In this document: positions 35,823 through 44,494 of the stretch, one piece after another | Layout of the letters: the number at the start of each line of letters is the position of its first letter | Position numbering within the stretch: the first letter of the stretch is position 1 | Assembly (NCBI RefSeq): GCF_937127095.1 | Contig: NZ_CAKZLP010000017.1 | Coordinates: 35,729-99,728, forward strand | DNA: 64,000 nucleotides | Origin: an uncultured Amphritea sp. | Lineage (GTDB): Bacteria; Pseudomonadota; Gammaproteobacteria; Pseudomonadales; Balneatricaceae | Direction of reading: 5' to 3' | Made by a program: the position numbers and the translations under genes | The notes under the pieces: model-generated | Told to the model about the DNA's origin: nothing | Seen by the model: the letters and a program-made list of their open reading frames with translations, nothing else | The model's database searches: none

Positions 35823-36512
35823 CTAGCCATTTTTCTGATAGCGTCTTTCAGGCCGCCCGACTGAACCATAACTGACCTCTGCCGAGAGTTCGGAGCAGCT
35901 GACCAGATATTCCAGATAGCGGCGCGCGGTGGTGCGGCTGGCGCCGATGATTTCACCGACCTCCTCGGCATTGAGGGCATCGTTGCGACCGGTGAATACT
36001 TTATTGATGTTTTCCAGTGTGATCGCATCGATCCCTTTTGGCAGTCGTGCCACTTCAATCGCTGAGTTCTCATGGCTTGAACTGTTGCGGGGTAATACCC
36101 TGTCGACATCACTCTGGGCGAGGGTTTCCAGGGTGTGTAGTTTTTGCAGATGCTGATGATAGTTATTGAGCGTTTCCTGCAGTCGCTCGAATACCAGGGG
36201 TTTGAGAATATAGTCGAAGACGCCGCCTCGCAGAGCTTCCCGCAGGGTGTCGACCTCTTTTGCGGCGGTGATCATAATCACATCAACAGCATTGTTGCCG
36301 GCGCGTATTTTACGTAACAGATCAAAACCGGTACCACTGGGGAACTGGATATCCAGTAATAAAAGATCAGGCTGCATGATCTCTATCAGATCTTCTGCCT
36401 CAGACAAGCGGTGGGCGATGCCGACCAGCTCAAACCCCTCAACCCGTTCCAGAAAACGTCGCTGAATTTCAGCAATCTGTGGATCGTCTTCGGCGATTAC
36501 TACTTTTATCAT
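35823..36512 (-). CDS. CitB/DcuR-type response regulator
   Basis: A 229-aa regulator. The receiver has EDDP acids, the phosphorylated Asp in LLLLDIQFPSG (about residue 54) and the Lys in ILKPL. The C-terminal DNA-binding part contains LNAEEVGEIIGASRTTARRYLEYL, the CitB/DcuR type. It follows the kinase gene by 17 bp and is cotranscribed with it. It most likely controls the divergent tctCBA transporter, as is known for citrate and C4-dicarboxylate systems. Confidence 0.9.
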   Translation of the reverse strand: MIKVVIAEDDPQIAEIQRRFLERVEGFELVGIAHRLSEAEDLIEIMQPDLLLLDIQFPSGTGFDLLRKIRAGNNAVDVIMITAAKEVDTLREALRGGVFDYILKPLVFERLQETLNNYHQHLQKLHTLETLAQSDVDRVLPRNSSSHENSAIEVARLPKGIDAITLENINKVFTGRNDALNAEEVGEIIGASRTTARRYLEYLVSCSELSAEVSYGSVGRPERRYQKNG

Positions 36513-36529
36513 CTGTACTTGAACCCATG

Positions 36530-38134
36530 TTATTTTTTATTTTTGGGGATATAAACGGTAAAACGGCTGCCGCCGTTGTTACCGCTCTCTATAGTTATAG
36601 TGCCACTGAGCTTATCCAGCAGGTTTTTTACCAGATACAGGCCATAACCGTGACCATCACTGCTTTTACTGCTGAAGCCTTTTTCAAAAATCTGGTCTTG
36701 TTGTTGCAATGGAATACCGGGTCCCTGATCTTCTATCTCAAAAATCAGATCATTTCCCAGGTCGGTCATCGACAGGAGTACTTTGCCTTCGTTTCCGTGC
36801 AGTTTAAGTGTGGCTTCCAGAGCGTTGTCGATCAGGTTGCCAATAATACTGACTAACTGCTCACGGGGGAGTTTATCCGGCAGGCTGGTCATCTCACTTT
36901 CAGGGTCGATCACTAACAACAGTCCCATCTCGCGGGCGCGGTTATATTTACCCAATAGACACCCGGCCAGCACCGGGTCGGGTACGGCTTTCATCAGCAG
37001 TTTGATCAGTTCCTGATGGCTTTGCGATTCCTGACCGATCAGTTGTAACGCCTGATCGGTTGCGCCGATCTGAATCAGTCCGGCGATGGTGTGTAGTTTG
37101 TTGGAATATTCGTGAGATTGGCTCCGCAGGGTGTCAGCATACTGTTGAATTCGGGTGAGCTGTTGGCTGACCATATCCAGTTCATCTTTACGCCGAAAGC
37201 TGGATACCACACCGGTAACGTTATCGCCCTGTTTCAATGGCAGTCGGTTGGCGATAATACAATGATCACCTCGCCAGACCTCACGATCAAATTGAGGTTC
37301 GCCCGTTTCCAATACTTCAAGCATAGAGCTGTCAGGCAGAACCTCATCGACTTTGCGACCGATCAGTTTACTGTTTTTGGGGAGCCCAAGCGTTTCGATT
37401 GCGGTCTGGTTAATGGTGGTGATTTCGCTGGCACTGTTGATGGCAATAATACCTTCTCGGACAGACTCCAGCGTGGCGCGTTGTTCATCAAAAAGACGGG
37501 CTATCTGCTCAGGCTCCAGACCAAATATCGCTTTTTTAAAGTGATTGGCAAACCAGACTGCGATGGCTGCACTGGCGATAAAAGAACAGATGATGACCAT
37601 GATCAGCGTCACCCGGTAACGGTTAATAATCTCCGTCACCCGGTCGAGGCTGTAGCCAACTGAGATCAGCCCGGCAATGCTGCCATCTGCGCTAATGACC
37701 GGTGCTTTACCGCGCATAGACCAGCCTAACGAACCAACCGCTTTAGCGATATAACCCTGCCCTTCAATCAGTGCCGGATAGCCGGTATCACCGTCATCGT
37801 CAGCCATTGAGTGGCCAATCTTTACAGGTTTCGGGTGTGCCAGACGAATACCATTATTATCGCCGATGACGACAAAACGTGCCCGGGTTGTTTCTGCCAG
37901 CGAGATGCTCAGTGGCTGAAGATAATAGCTGTCTTTCTGTTCTACCGCTTTTATAACGTTGGGCATCGCAGCGATTGTTTTGGCGACATCCAGCGCCCGC
38001 TGGCCGATCTGCTCATCAAGCGATCGCTCCAGATAGTGCAATGCAAACAGACCGATAAACCCTGTCTGAATAAGCGCCATTATTCCGAGTATCAGGATCA
38101 TTCGCTGTTTTAGTTTTAGCTGGCGAAGCTTCAT
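36530..38134 (-). CDS. CitA/DcuS-type sensor histidine kinase
   Basis: A 534-aa kinase. A membrane helix at about 10-32 is followed by a periplasmic PAS-like/Cache sensor (residues 35-165; ARFVVIGDNNGIRLAHP, GSIAGLISVGYSLD), a second helix, a cytoplasmic PAS (SVREGIIAINSASEITTIN) and the kinase core. The phosphorylated His is in SHEYSNKLHTIAGLIQIG; ATP-binding boxes include NLIDNALEA and DQGPGIP. I chose ATG 38134; a TTG 18 bases upstream is possible. The periplasmic fold is the one that binds citrate or C4-dicarboxylates. It is divergent from tctC. Confidence 0.9.
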   Translation of the reverse strand: MKLRQLKLKQRMILILGIMALIQTGFIGLFALHYLERSLDEQIGQRALDVAKTIAAMPNVIKAVEQKDSYYLQPLSISLAETTRARFVVIGDNNGIRLAHPKPVKIGHSMADDDGDTGYPALIEGQGYIAKAVGSLGWSMRGKAPVISADGSIAGLISVGYSLDRVTEIINRYRVTLIMVIICSFIASAAIAVWFANHFKKAIFGLEPEQIARLFDEQRATLESVREGIIAINSASEITTINQTAIETLGLPKNSKLIGRKVDEVLPDSSMLEVLETGEPQFDREVWRGDHCIIANRLPLKQGDNVTGVVSSFRRKDELDMVSQQLTRIQQYADTLRSQSHEYSNKLHTIAGLIQIGATDQALQLIGQESQSHQELIKLLMKAVPDPVLAGCLLGKYNRAREMGLLLVIDPESEMTSLPDKLPREQLVSIIGNLIDNALEATLKLHGNEGKVLLSMTDLGNDLIFEIEDQGPGIPLQQQDQIFEKGFSSKSSDGHGYGLYLVKNLLDKLSGTITIESGNNGGSRFTVYIPKNKK

Positions 38135-38359
38135 TGTCGTATCTGTTCTCAATGGTGGTTCTTAACGACCCAGTTTCCGGATTTACAGGTCTTGCTCAGA
38201 TAGTAATCAATCTACTTGCTTTTGGCTCGTAAACTTTATGAACAAAATGACTTTTATGCTTTAAAAACCCTTTAAATTCATAAGCTTTATAACAATAGAA
38301 CAGAAGTCTAATGTGCATCTAACTAATAAGAACGAGTGTTATAAAGCGAGGATTTCCGA

Positions 38360-39343
38360 ATGTTCTGTAAAACGGTTAATAAGAAAACCCTGATGGCCGC
38401 CATGCTGACAACCTGTCTGACAGCGGGGGCATCATTTCATGTTGCGGCGATGGATAGCGTCCACTTCCTGATTCCGGGTGGTGCCGGTGGTGGCTGGGAT
38501 GGCACTGCACGGGGTACCGGTGAAGCGCTGAGTAAAGCGGGCCTGGTTGACAGTGTCTCTTATGAAAATATGTCCGGTGGCGGTGGTGGTAAAGCGATTG
38601 CCCACCTGATTGAAACCGCTGATCAGAAGCATGACACGTTGATGGTTAACTCGACTCCTATTGTGATCCGTTCGCTATCTAAGGTGTTTCCCCAGTCATT
38701 CCGGGATCTGACGCCGGTTGCTGCAACTGTCGGTGATTTTGGCGCATTTGTGGTCAAGAAAGATTCTAAATACAACAGTTTTAAGGATGTTGTTGCTGAA
38801 TTTAAGCAAGACCCTCGTTCAATAAAGATCGGTGGTGGTTCCGCTCGCGGCAGTATGGATCATCTGGTTGCTGCGATGGCGTTTAAAGCATCGGGTGGTG
38901 ATGCCCGTCAGGTTCGTTATGTTGCTTATGACGCTGGCGGTAAGGCGATGGCCGGTCTGTTGTCCGGTGAAACCTCTATTCTTTCTACCGGTTTCAGCGA
39001 AGCGCTGGCACTGGCTGAAGCGGGGGAAGTTCGGATTCTGGTGATGACCGGTGATGAGCGTAATGAAGCAGCACCTGATGTGCCAACGCTTAAAGAGCTG
39101 GGCTATGACGCTACCTTCGTTAACTGGCGCGGATTCTTCGCTGCTCCCGGTATCAGTGATGCTCAAAAGGCAGAGTTTGTCACAACCCTGCAGAAAATGT
39201 ATGACACCGAAGCCTGGGAAACCGTACGTGCCCGTAATGGCTGGGTTGAAATCTTCAAGCCAGATGATCAGTTTATCGCTTTCCTTGAACAGCAGGAAAA
39301 AGAGGTGGGTGATCTGATGCGGGAGCTGGGTTTTCTTAAGTAG
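38360..39343 (+). CDS. tctC: Tripartite tricarboxylate transporter binding protein TctC
   Basis: A 327-aa periplasmic binding protein with a signal peptide (residues 1-30, ending HVAAM). VHFLIPGGAGGGWDGTARGTGEAL and GGSARGSMDHLVAAMAF are the ligand-binding loops of the TctC/Bug family. It should capture citrate or another carboxylate for TctA/TctB. ATG 38360 follows GAGG. The 206-bp divergent region to the kinase gene has repeated TTTATG/TTCATAA-like sequence that could hold regulator sites. Confidence 0.92.
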   Translation: MFCKTVNKKTLMAAMLTTCLTAGASFHVAAMDSVHFLIPGGAGGGWDGTARGTGEALSKAGLVDSVSYENMSGGGGGKAIAHLIETADQKHDTLMVNSTPIVIRSLSKVFPQSFRDLTPVAATVGDFGAFVVKKDSKYNSFKDVVAEFKQDPRSIKIGGGSARGSMDHLVAAMAFKASGGDARQVRYVAYDAGGKAMAGLLSGETSILSTGFSEALALAEAGEVRILVMTGDERNEAAPDVPTLKELGYDATFVNWRGFFAAPGISDAQKAEFVTTLQKMYDTEAWETVRARNGWVEIFKPDDQFIAFLEQQEKEVGDLMRELGFLK

Positions 39344-39366
39344 GTCCTGAATCCTTTGAAGTATGT

Positions 39367-39409
39367 GAGTCTGGCTATAGTTAAACAAAACTGATTATAG
39401 CCATGACTC
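39367..39409 (+). promoter_or_regulatory. Long stem between tctC and tctB
   Basis: GAGTC-TGGCTATA pairs with TATAGCC-ATGACTC across a 16-nt loop, with one bulged base. It begins 24 nt after the tctC stop and could protect the 3' end of a tctC-only transcript. Confidence 0.55.
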
Positions 39410-39465
39410 ATAACACGTAATTCTTGGGACTGATTAAGAATATTGGTGGTTATTGGTTAGCTCTT

Positions 39466-39525
39466 CTCCGGGTCTTTATCGACAGTGCTTAATATAGGTT
39501 AAGCCTCTGGCCCGGAGCTTTTTTT
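39466..39525 (+). terminator. Nested intrinsic terminator between tctC and tctB
   Basis: Outer stem CTCCGGGTC / GGCCCGGAG (one mismatch) followed by T7. The loop holds a second perfect hairpin GCTTAA-TATAGG-TTAAGC (39487-39504). As it lies inside the operon it should allow only part of the transcripts to reach tctBA, or it could respond to a signal. Confidence 0.65.
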
Positions 39526-39564
39526 GGTTTATCCGACAGGGTTTTCTCTGTCCGGGAGTGCTTC

Positions 39565-40038
39565 ATGATTATGACTAAAGATCATATTGGCGGAATGGTG
39601 TTTCTCTGCCTGTCTCTGCTGTATGGCTACTATGCCGGGGATATACAGATGCTGCCGGGGGATGAATTTGAACCCTTCACTGCGCGCACTGTACCACAGA
39701 CGCTGGCTATACTCGGGGGGCTTTTATCACTGGCCTTGCTGCTGACTGCAGAACGGACTGAGAGTAAGCGTTTGAGTCTTAGTAACTACGATTTTGCACT
39801 GGTCGCAAAGTTACTGGTGCTGATCGTCGTCTTTGGTCTGGCATTGGAGTGGACCGGATTTATGCTGGCGACGATGTTTTTCCTGATGGGCGGATTCTGG
39901 TTACTGGGTGAGCGTCGTATCAAAACGCTGTTGATAGTGTCGGTCCCTTTTGCGGTAGGGATCTGGTTCATACTGGCTAAGTTGCTGGATATTTATCTCG
40001 CGCCTGGTCAGCTTTACATGCAATTCTTTGGGGGCTGA
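39565..40038 (+). CDS. tctB: Tricarboxylate transporter small subunit TctB
   Basis: A 157-aa membrane protein with about four hydrophobic segments (MVFLCLSLLYGYYAG, TLAILGGLLSLALLL, LLVLIVVFGLALEWTGFMLATMFFL, LLIVSVPFAVGIWFILAKLL), as expected for TctB. It stabilises or assists TctA in the inner membrane. It lies 221 bp after tctC, separated by two RNA structures, and 4 bp before the tctA start. Confidence 0.9.
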   Translation: MIMTKDHIGGMVFLCLSLLYGYYAGDIQMLPGDEFEPFTARTVPQTLAILGGLLSLALLLTAERTESKRLSLSNYDFALVAKLLVLIVVFGLALEWTGFMLATMFFLMGGFWLLGERRIKTLLIVSVPFAVGIWFILAKLLDIYLAPGQLYMQFFGG

Positions 40039-40042
40039 AACG

Positions 40043-41581
40043 ATGTTAGACGGAATTTTTGCCGGGCTTAGCACTGCGGTGATGCCCTTTAATCTGATGA
40101 TGGTGGTAGTGGGATGTTTTGCCGGTACCTTCATCGGAATGTTGCCGGGTCTTGGGCCTATCTCCGCTGTCGCGCTGATGATCCCGATCACCTATGGTCT
40201 TGATCCTTCCTCCGGCATTATTTTGATGGCGGGAGTGTATTATGGCGCTGTATTTGGTGGCTCTACCTCCTCGATACTGATCAACGCCCCGGGGTGTGCC
40301 AGCACCGTGGTAACAGCCTTTGATGGTTATCCACTGGCTCAACAAAATCAGGCGGGAAAGGCACTGGCACTGGCCGCTTACTCCTCCTTTACCGGTGGTA
40401 CGGTGGGGGCGATAGCATTGCTGTTTGCCGCACCGGCACTGGCAAAAGTCTCTCTCAGTTTTCAGTCGACCGACTACTTTGCCTTGATGATTCTGGGTCT
40501 GACGGCCGTTGCTGCCTTCTCTGGAAAAGGGCAGGTGATTAAGGCGCTGATCATGACCGTGTTTGGTCTGATGATTGCGACAGTGGGCACCGATACGACC
40601 TCGGGAGCAACCCGCTTTACCTTCGGTAGTATCGACCTGATTGATGGTATCAGCTTCCTGTTGCTGGCGATGGCGACCTTTGCATTGACCGAAGTGGTGA
40701 TGACGGTGTTGAAAGGTGAACACCGCGAGGAGGAAGAGCAGGTTGATATGAGTAAGCTGGGCAGTATGAAACTCAGCAGGGCGGAGATCAAGGAGGTGGC
40801 TCCGACGATTGCGCGATCTTCGGTGTTTGGCTTTCTGGTGGGTGTTCTGCCGGGTGCGGGTGCAACGATTGCGTCTTTTCTGGCCTACGGTCTGGAGCGT
40901 AACCTGGCATCAGCAAAAGAGAAACTGAAGTTTGGTAAGGGGTCTTTGCGCGGACTGGCTGCACCGGAGTCAGCGAACAATGCGGCATCCACCGGTTCAT
41001 TTGTACCCTTGCTAACGCTGGGTATCCCGGGTTCTGGCACCACAGCTATTATGCTGGGGGCGTTGATCGCTTATGGTATTCAGCCGGGTCCGCGTCTGTT
41101 TCTGGATCATCCGGATGTGTTCTGGTCAGTGATTATCTCCATGTATTTCGGCAACCTGGTGCTGCTGATTCTTAACCTGCCACTGATCCCTTATATCTCT
41201 AAGCTGCTGGTGATCCCACGGCCGATTCTGATTCCGATGATTCTGTTCTTCTCAATCACCGGGGTTTATCTGGTTAGCTTTAACACTTTTGATATTCAGA
41301 TGATGGTGGTGATCACGGTGATTGCGATCTTCCTGAAATTGCTGGAGTTTCCGATGGCCCCGATGCTGCTCGGTTATATTCTCGGCGGTTTGATGGAGAC
41401 CAATCTGAGCCGGGCACTGGTGATCTCTGATGGTAGTCTGGCATTCCTTTGGGAGCGTCCATTGACGTTGACGATCATCTCGATAGCCGTGATCGTATTG
41501 GTTGTACCGCCAGTGCTTGACCTGTTCCGCAATCGCAATCGCAAAGGCCCAGAAGTTGCGGTGAATGAAGGCGAGGGCTGA
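40043..41581 (+). CDS. tctA: Tricarboxylate transporter large permease TctA
   Basis: A 512-aa permease with about 11-12 hydrophobic segments. Signature blocks are GTFIGMLPGLGPISAVALMIPITYGLDP near the start and the matching second-half block GVLPGAGATIASFLAYGLER, the internal repeat typical of TctA. GIPGSGTTAIMLGALIAYG is also conserved. ATG 40043 follows GGGGG; the open frame back to 40028 lies inside tctB. It carries out sodium- or proton-driven uptake of the substrate presented by TctC. Confidence 0.94.
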   Translation: MLDGIFAGLSTAVMPFNLMMVVVGCFAGTFIGMLPGLGPISAVALMIPITYGLDPSSGIILMAGVYYGAVFGGSTSSILINAPGCASTVVTAFDGYPLAQQNQAGKALALAAYSSFTGGTVGAIALLFAAPALAKVSLSFQSTDYFALMILGLTAVAAFSGKGQVIKALIMTVFGLMIATVGTDTTSGATRFTFGSIDLIDGISFLLLAMATFALTEVVMTVLKGEHREEEEQVDMSKLGSMKLSRAEIKEVAPTIARSSVFGFLVGVLPGAGATIASFLAYGLERNLASAKEKLKFGKGSLRGLAAPESANNAASTGSFVPLLTLGIPGSGTTAIMLGALIAYGIQPGPRLFLDHPDVFWSVIISMYFGNLVLLILNLPLIPYISKLLVIPRPILIPMILFFSITGVYLVSFNTFDIQMMVVITVIAIFLKLLEFPMAPMLLGYILGGLMETNLSRALVISDGSLAFLWERPLTLTIISIAVIVLVVPPVLDLFRNRNRKGPEVAVNEGEG

Positions 41582-41615
41582 TCTGCTTTATCGATGACCG
41601 CTTTAAATGATACTG

Positions 41616-41642
41616 ACCCTGGCAATCGCCAGGGTTTTTTTT
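41616..41642 (+). terminator. Intrinsic terminator of tctCBA
   Basis: ACCCTGGC-AATC-GCCAGGGT followed by seven more T residues. The next 235 bp up to the porin start (41643-41889) contain no gene that I can support. Confidence 0.9.
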
Positions 41643-41889
41643 CGCCTGTCTTGTGCCATGAACAAAACGAACTTAATGCGATGTATAAACAATAAATCCT
41701 TTATTTTCAATAACTTCAAATTAAAACCATCTCTCTTTAAAGTGTCTCAAACGCTAAGGTTCGTATCAGATCAGAACTATCTGAATGGCTGTTCGAGTGT
41801 AGCGATGACTGAGCACTAATGGGCTTCAGGAACCCCGAAAACCTGAACAAAAAATATAAAAGCAATCCATCAATGAAGTGGAGAACACG

Positions 41890-42831
41890 ATGAAGAGAGT
41901 AGCTCTGACTACTGCAATTGCAGCCGCGATGCTGGCCGGTTCCGTTCAGGCGGCAACCATCTATGAAGGCAACGGCCTGAAATATGATCTTAAAGGTGAT
42001 CTGCAGGTTCAACTGCGCCAGAAGATCGGTGATAACCAGGATCAGGATCTTGAGTTTGACGATCTGGAACTGAAAAACCGGGTGACCTATAGCCTTAATG
42101 AAGGTATGAGTGCGTTCGCCCAACTGGATTACAGCTTTGATAAACGCGCCAATGACCAGAGCAGCGATTCTCAGGATGGCGGTAAACTGGAAGAGGCCTA
42201 TCTGGGCCTGAGTTTTGATAATATCGATCTGCGCGTCGGTAAGCAGAACTATTCCAGCGATGAATTCAGCGTTGAACAGTCTTATGAAACAGTGGTTGAA
42301 GATGACATTTTCGATCTCAACAACGATCAGGGTGATGATGTTATCCGTGTTGATGCGCAGTTCGAAAATCTGTTTGTGTCAGTCTCTACCGATTTTAAAG
42401 CGGAAGGCAATGCGGATAGTGATGGCGTCAAATCTACGGATCTGTTCCTCTCTACCGAGTTAGGTGACCTTGAATTGATGGCGGCGTATCAGAACTATCA
42501 GGAACTTGGATCTGATTCCGTCTCTTCGTGGGGCGTTGGGGTAACTTTTGATGCAGGCTTTGCTAAGTTTGGCGCGGACTATGGTTCGATGGAAGATACT
42601 GCCGATGTGTACAATCTGGTGGCCTCGTTCCCGGTTGCCGAAACTACAACCGTTGCAGTAGGGGTTCAGAACCGTGATGAAGATACCGGTGTTGACGTGA
42701 CGGGCTGGTATGCCAATGCCACCTATAAGTTCCCGGAGCAGAAAGGCGTTAGTCTGTTTGCCGAGATCGGTGACACCGACGCAGATAATGCCGATCCGGG
42801 TTATCTGATGGGTATGCGTATCGTCTTCTGA
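41890..42831 (+). CDS. General porin (Gram-negative porin family)
   Basis: A 313-aa outer-membrane protein with a signal peptide (MKRVALTTAIAAAMLAGSVQAA). The mature part starts TIYEGNGLKYDLKGDLQVQL and includes EEAYLGLSFDNIDLRVGKQNY, a typical porin block with the RVGKQ stretch, and ends LMGMRIVF. The mature protein is strikingly acidic, rich in Asp, which could favour particular solutes. I chose ATG 41890 with TGGAGA upstream. Its place after tctCBA suggests a role in taking the carboxylate across the outer membrane, but it has its own terminator and may be independent. Confidence 0.85.
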   Translation: MKRVALTTAIAAAMLAGSVQAATIYEGNGLKYDLKGDLQVQLRQKIGDNQDQDLEFDDLELKNRVTYSLNEGMSAFAQLDYSFDKRANDQSSDSQDGGKLEEAYLGLSFDNIDLRVGKQNYSSDEFSVEQSYETVVEDDIFDLNNDQGDDVIRVDAQFENLFVSVSTDFKAEGNADSDGVKSTDLFLSTELGDLELMAAYQNYQELGSDSVSSWGVGVTFDAGFAKFGADYGSMEDTADVYNLVASFPVAETTTVAVGVQNRDEDTGVDVTGWYANATYKFPEQKGVSLFAEIGDTDADNADPGYLMGMRIVF

Positions 42832-42920
42832 TTATCTGCTGCGGTAGCGTGATTGCGTGATTTGTCCTCCCCTTCGGGCATCTGATCGCACCACCGTACC
42901 GCTCATCAGCGCAGAACAAG

Positions 42921-42943
42921 CCCGGCAGTGATGCCGGGTTTTC
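42921..42943 (+). terminator. Intrinsic terminator after the porin gene
   Basis: CCCGGCA-GTGA-TGCCGGG followed by TTTTC. Confidence 0.75.
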
Positions 42944-42969
42944 TTATCTGCAGATCAATACCGCTGCAA

Positions 42970-44403
42970 TTAACTTGCAGCAGGCTCACGCTTTTCCAGC
43001 TTCAGGTAGTTCTCGATCCCTTTGATCTTGTCTTCGGCATGGTGGTTAACATAGAGCACCGAGGTTTCGCTAGCGGCGCAGATCTTCTCGATCAGCGCCA
43101 GAACCAGCTGGCGGTTCATATCATCCAGTCCCAGACAGGGCTCATCCAGTATCAACAGGGGAGGGTGTTTGACCATCGCCCGTGCGATCAGTAGCAGACG
43201 CTGGTCACCATAGGAGAGTTTGTTGAACGGGGTATCGGCCCGGTCAGACATCCCCAGTAGTGCGAGCCATTCATCGGCGATCTTTTTCTGTCGATCGGTG
43301 GCTTTGGTGTACAGGCCGATGCTGTCGTAGAAGCCGGAGATGATGACATTGCGCAGACCGGTACCGACTTTATATTCCCACTGCAGGGCGGTGGAGACGT
43401 AGCCGATAAACTGTTTGATCTGCCAGATGCTTTCGCCTTTACCCCGCTGGAAACCAAACACAAATATATCGTTAACATAACACTGCGGATGATCGCCGGT
43501 GATCAGGGAGAGCAGGCCGGTTTTACCGCTACCGTTGGGGCCGCTGAGCTGCCAGTGCTGGTTGCGCTCGATGGTCCAGTCCAGTGAGTCGATAATACGG
43601 TGGCCATCGTAGGTGATGTTGATGCTGTTCAGCTTAACTAATGGCTGAGCCGGATCGAGCCTGGGAATCGCGGTTTCCGGGTCCGCAGCCGGTACTTCAA
43701 GATCTGTGGTCTTCAGGTGCAACAGCTGATACAGCTCGTTATAGGCCCGCTTGTCGTTCCGGTCGATCTGATAAGCGAGTCGGCCATGATCGACATAGGC
43801 GATATGGGTGACAAAATCGGGAAACTCGTCGAAGCGGTTCAGCACCAGTACCATCGGCACCGTTTCTACCAGTGTTGCCAGATACTGCTGCAGCATCTCC
43901 AGGGTGTGGGCGTCCAGACCATCGAAGGGTTCGTCCAGCACCAGCAGTTCAGGTTCGCTGGCCAGCGCACGGATCAGTATCACTTTGCGCGATTCGCCGG
44001 TGGACAGTTTGCGGAATGAACGGTTCAGCAGTGATTCCAGCTTAAACATTTCAACCAGCTGGCTGACCAGTGCCGGGTTGCGGCCGCCTTCGCTGAGAAT
44101 CTCGTGCACCGGAGTGCCCTCGGAGATAACGTCCATGATATCGGCGTCATCTTTTTTGCGCTCCCGCTCGATCAACTCTGCCTGGGCTTCAAAAGAGACC
44201 AGTCCGACCCTGGCAGGGAGCCCTTCGATCGTTCCGCTCAGATTATCTCCAGCACCTGCCAGCACGGCGGCTAATGCTGATTTTCCTGAACCGTTAGCAC
44301 CGGTAATCACCCAATGCTGGGTGTCGTCCAGTTGCCAGTTGATCTGATCCAGTTGAAAGCGATCATCGAAGTTAACTGTCAGGTTGTCGAGGCGTATATT
44401 CAT
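42970..44403 (-). CDS. modF: Tandem ABC ATPase ModF/PhrA-like
   Basis: A 477-aa protein with two ABC ATPase domains and no membrane segment. Domain 1 has Walker A GANGSGKSAL, signature LSTGESRKV and Walker B LLVLDEPFDGLD. Domain 2 has GPNGSGKTGL, LSYGDQRLL and LLILDEPCLGLDD. This matches ModF, encoded next to the molybdate transporter in E. coli, where its function is still unclear. Here no modABC genes are nearby, so a link to molybdate is only by family. Its tail is close to a porin terminator. Confidence 0.85.
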   Translation of the reverse strand: MNIRLDNLTVNFDDRFQLDQINWQLDDTQHWVITGANGSGKSALAAVLAGAGDNLSGTIEGLPARVGLVSFEAQAELIERERKKDDADIMDVISEGTPVHEILSEGGRNPALVSQLVEMFKLESLLNRSFRKLSTGESRKVILIRALASEPELLVLDEPFDGLDAHTLEMLQQYLATLVETVPMVLVLNRFDEFPDFVTHIAYVDHGRLAYQIDRNDKRAYNELYQLLHLKTTDLEVPAADPETAIPRLDPAQPLVKLNSINITYDGHRIIDSLDWTIERNQHWQLSGPNGSGKTGLLSLITGDHPQCYVNDIFVFGFQRGKGESIWQIKQFIGYVSTALQWEYKVGTGLRNVIISGFYDSIGLYTKATDRQKKIADEWLALLGMSDRADTPFNKLSYGDQRLLLIARAMVKHPPLLILDEPCLGLDDMNRQLVLALIEKICAASETSVLYVNHHAEDKIKGIENYLKLEKREPAAS

Positions 44404-44439
44404 AAGTATCCAGAATCAGCATCAATAGTGTTTGAACAT

Positions 44440-44468
44440 AAAAAAAGGCCGGGCGATTAAGCCCAGCC
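44440..44468 (-). terminator. Intrinsic terminator of ilvC
   Basis: On the minus strand GGCTGGGC-TTAATC-GCCCGGCC (one G-T pair) followed by T7. It sits between ilvC and modF. Confidence 0.85.
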
Positions 44469-44494
44469 CTTTCTGGAAGTAAGATCTTAATTAA

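Noticed and set aside
36530..38134. TctE-type kinase for the tct transporter
   Set aside because: The kinase and regulator show the CitA/CitB (DcuS/DcuR) layout with a periplasmic PAS-like domain and a CitB-type DNA-binding part, not the OmpR-type TctD/TctE layout.
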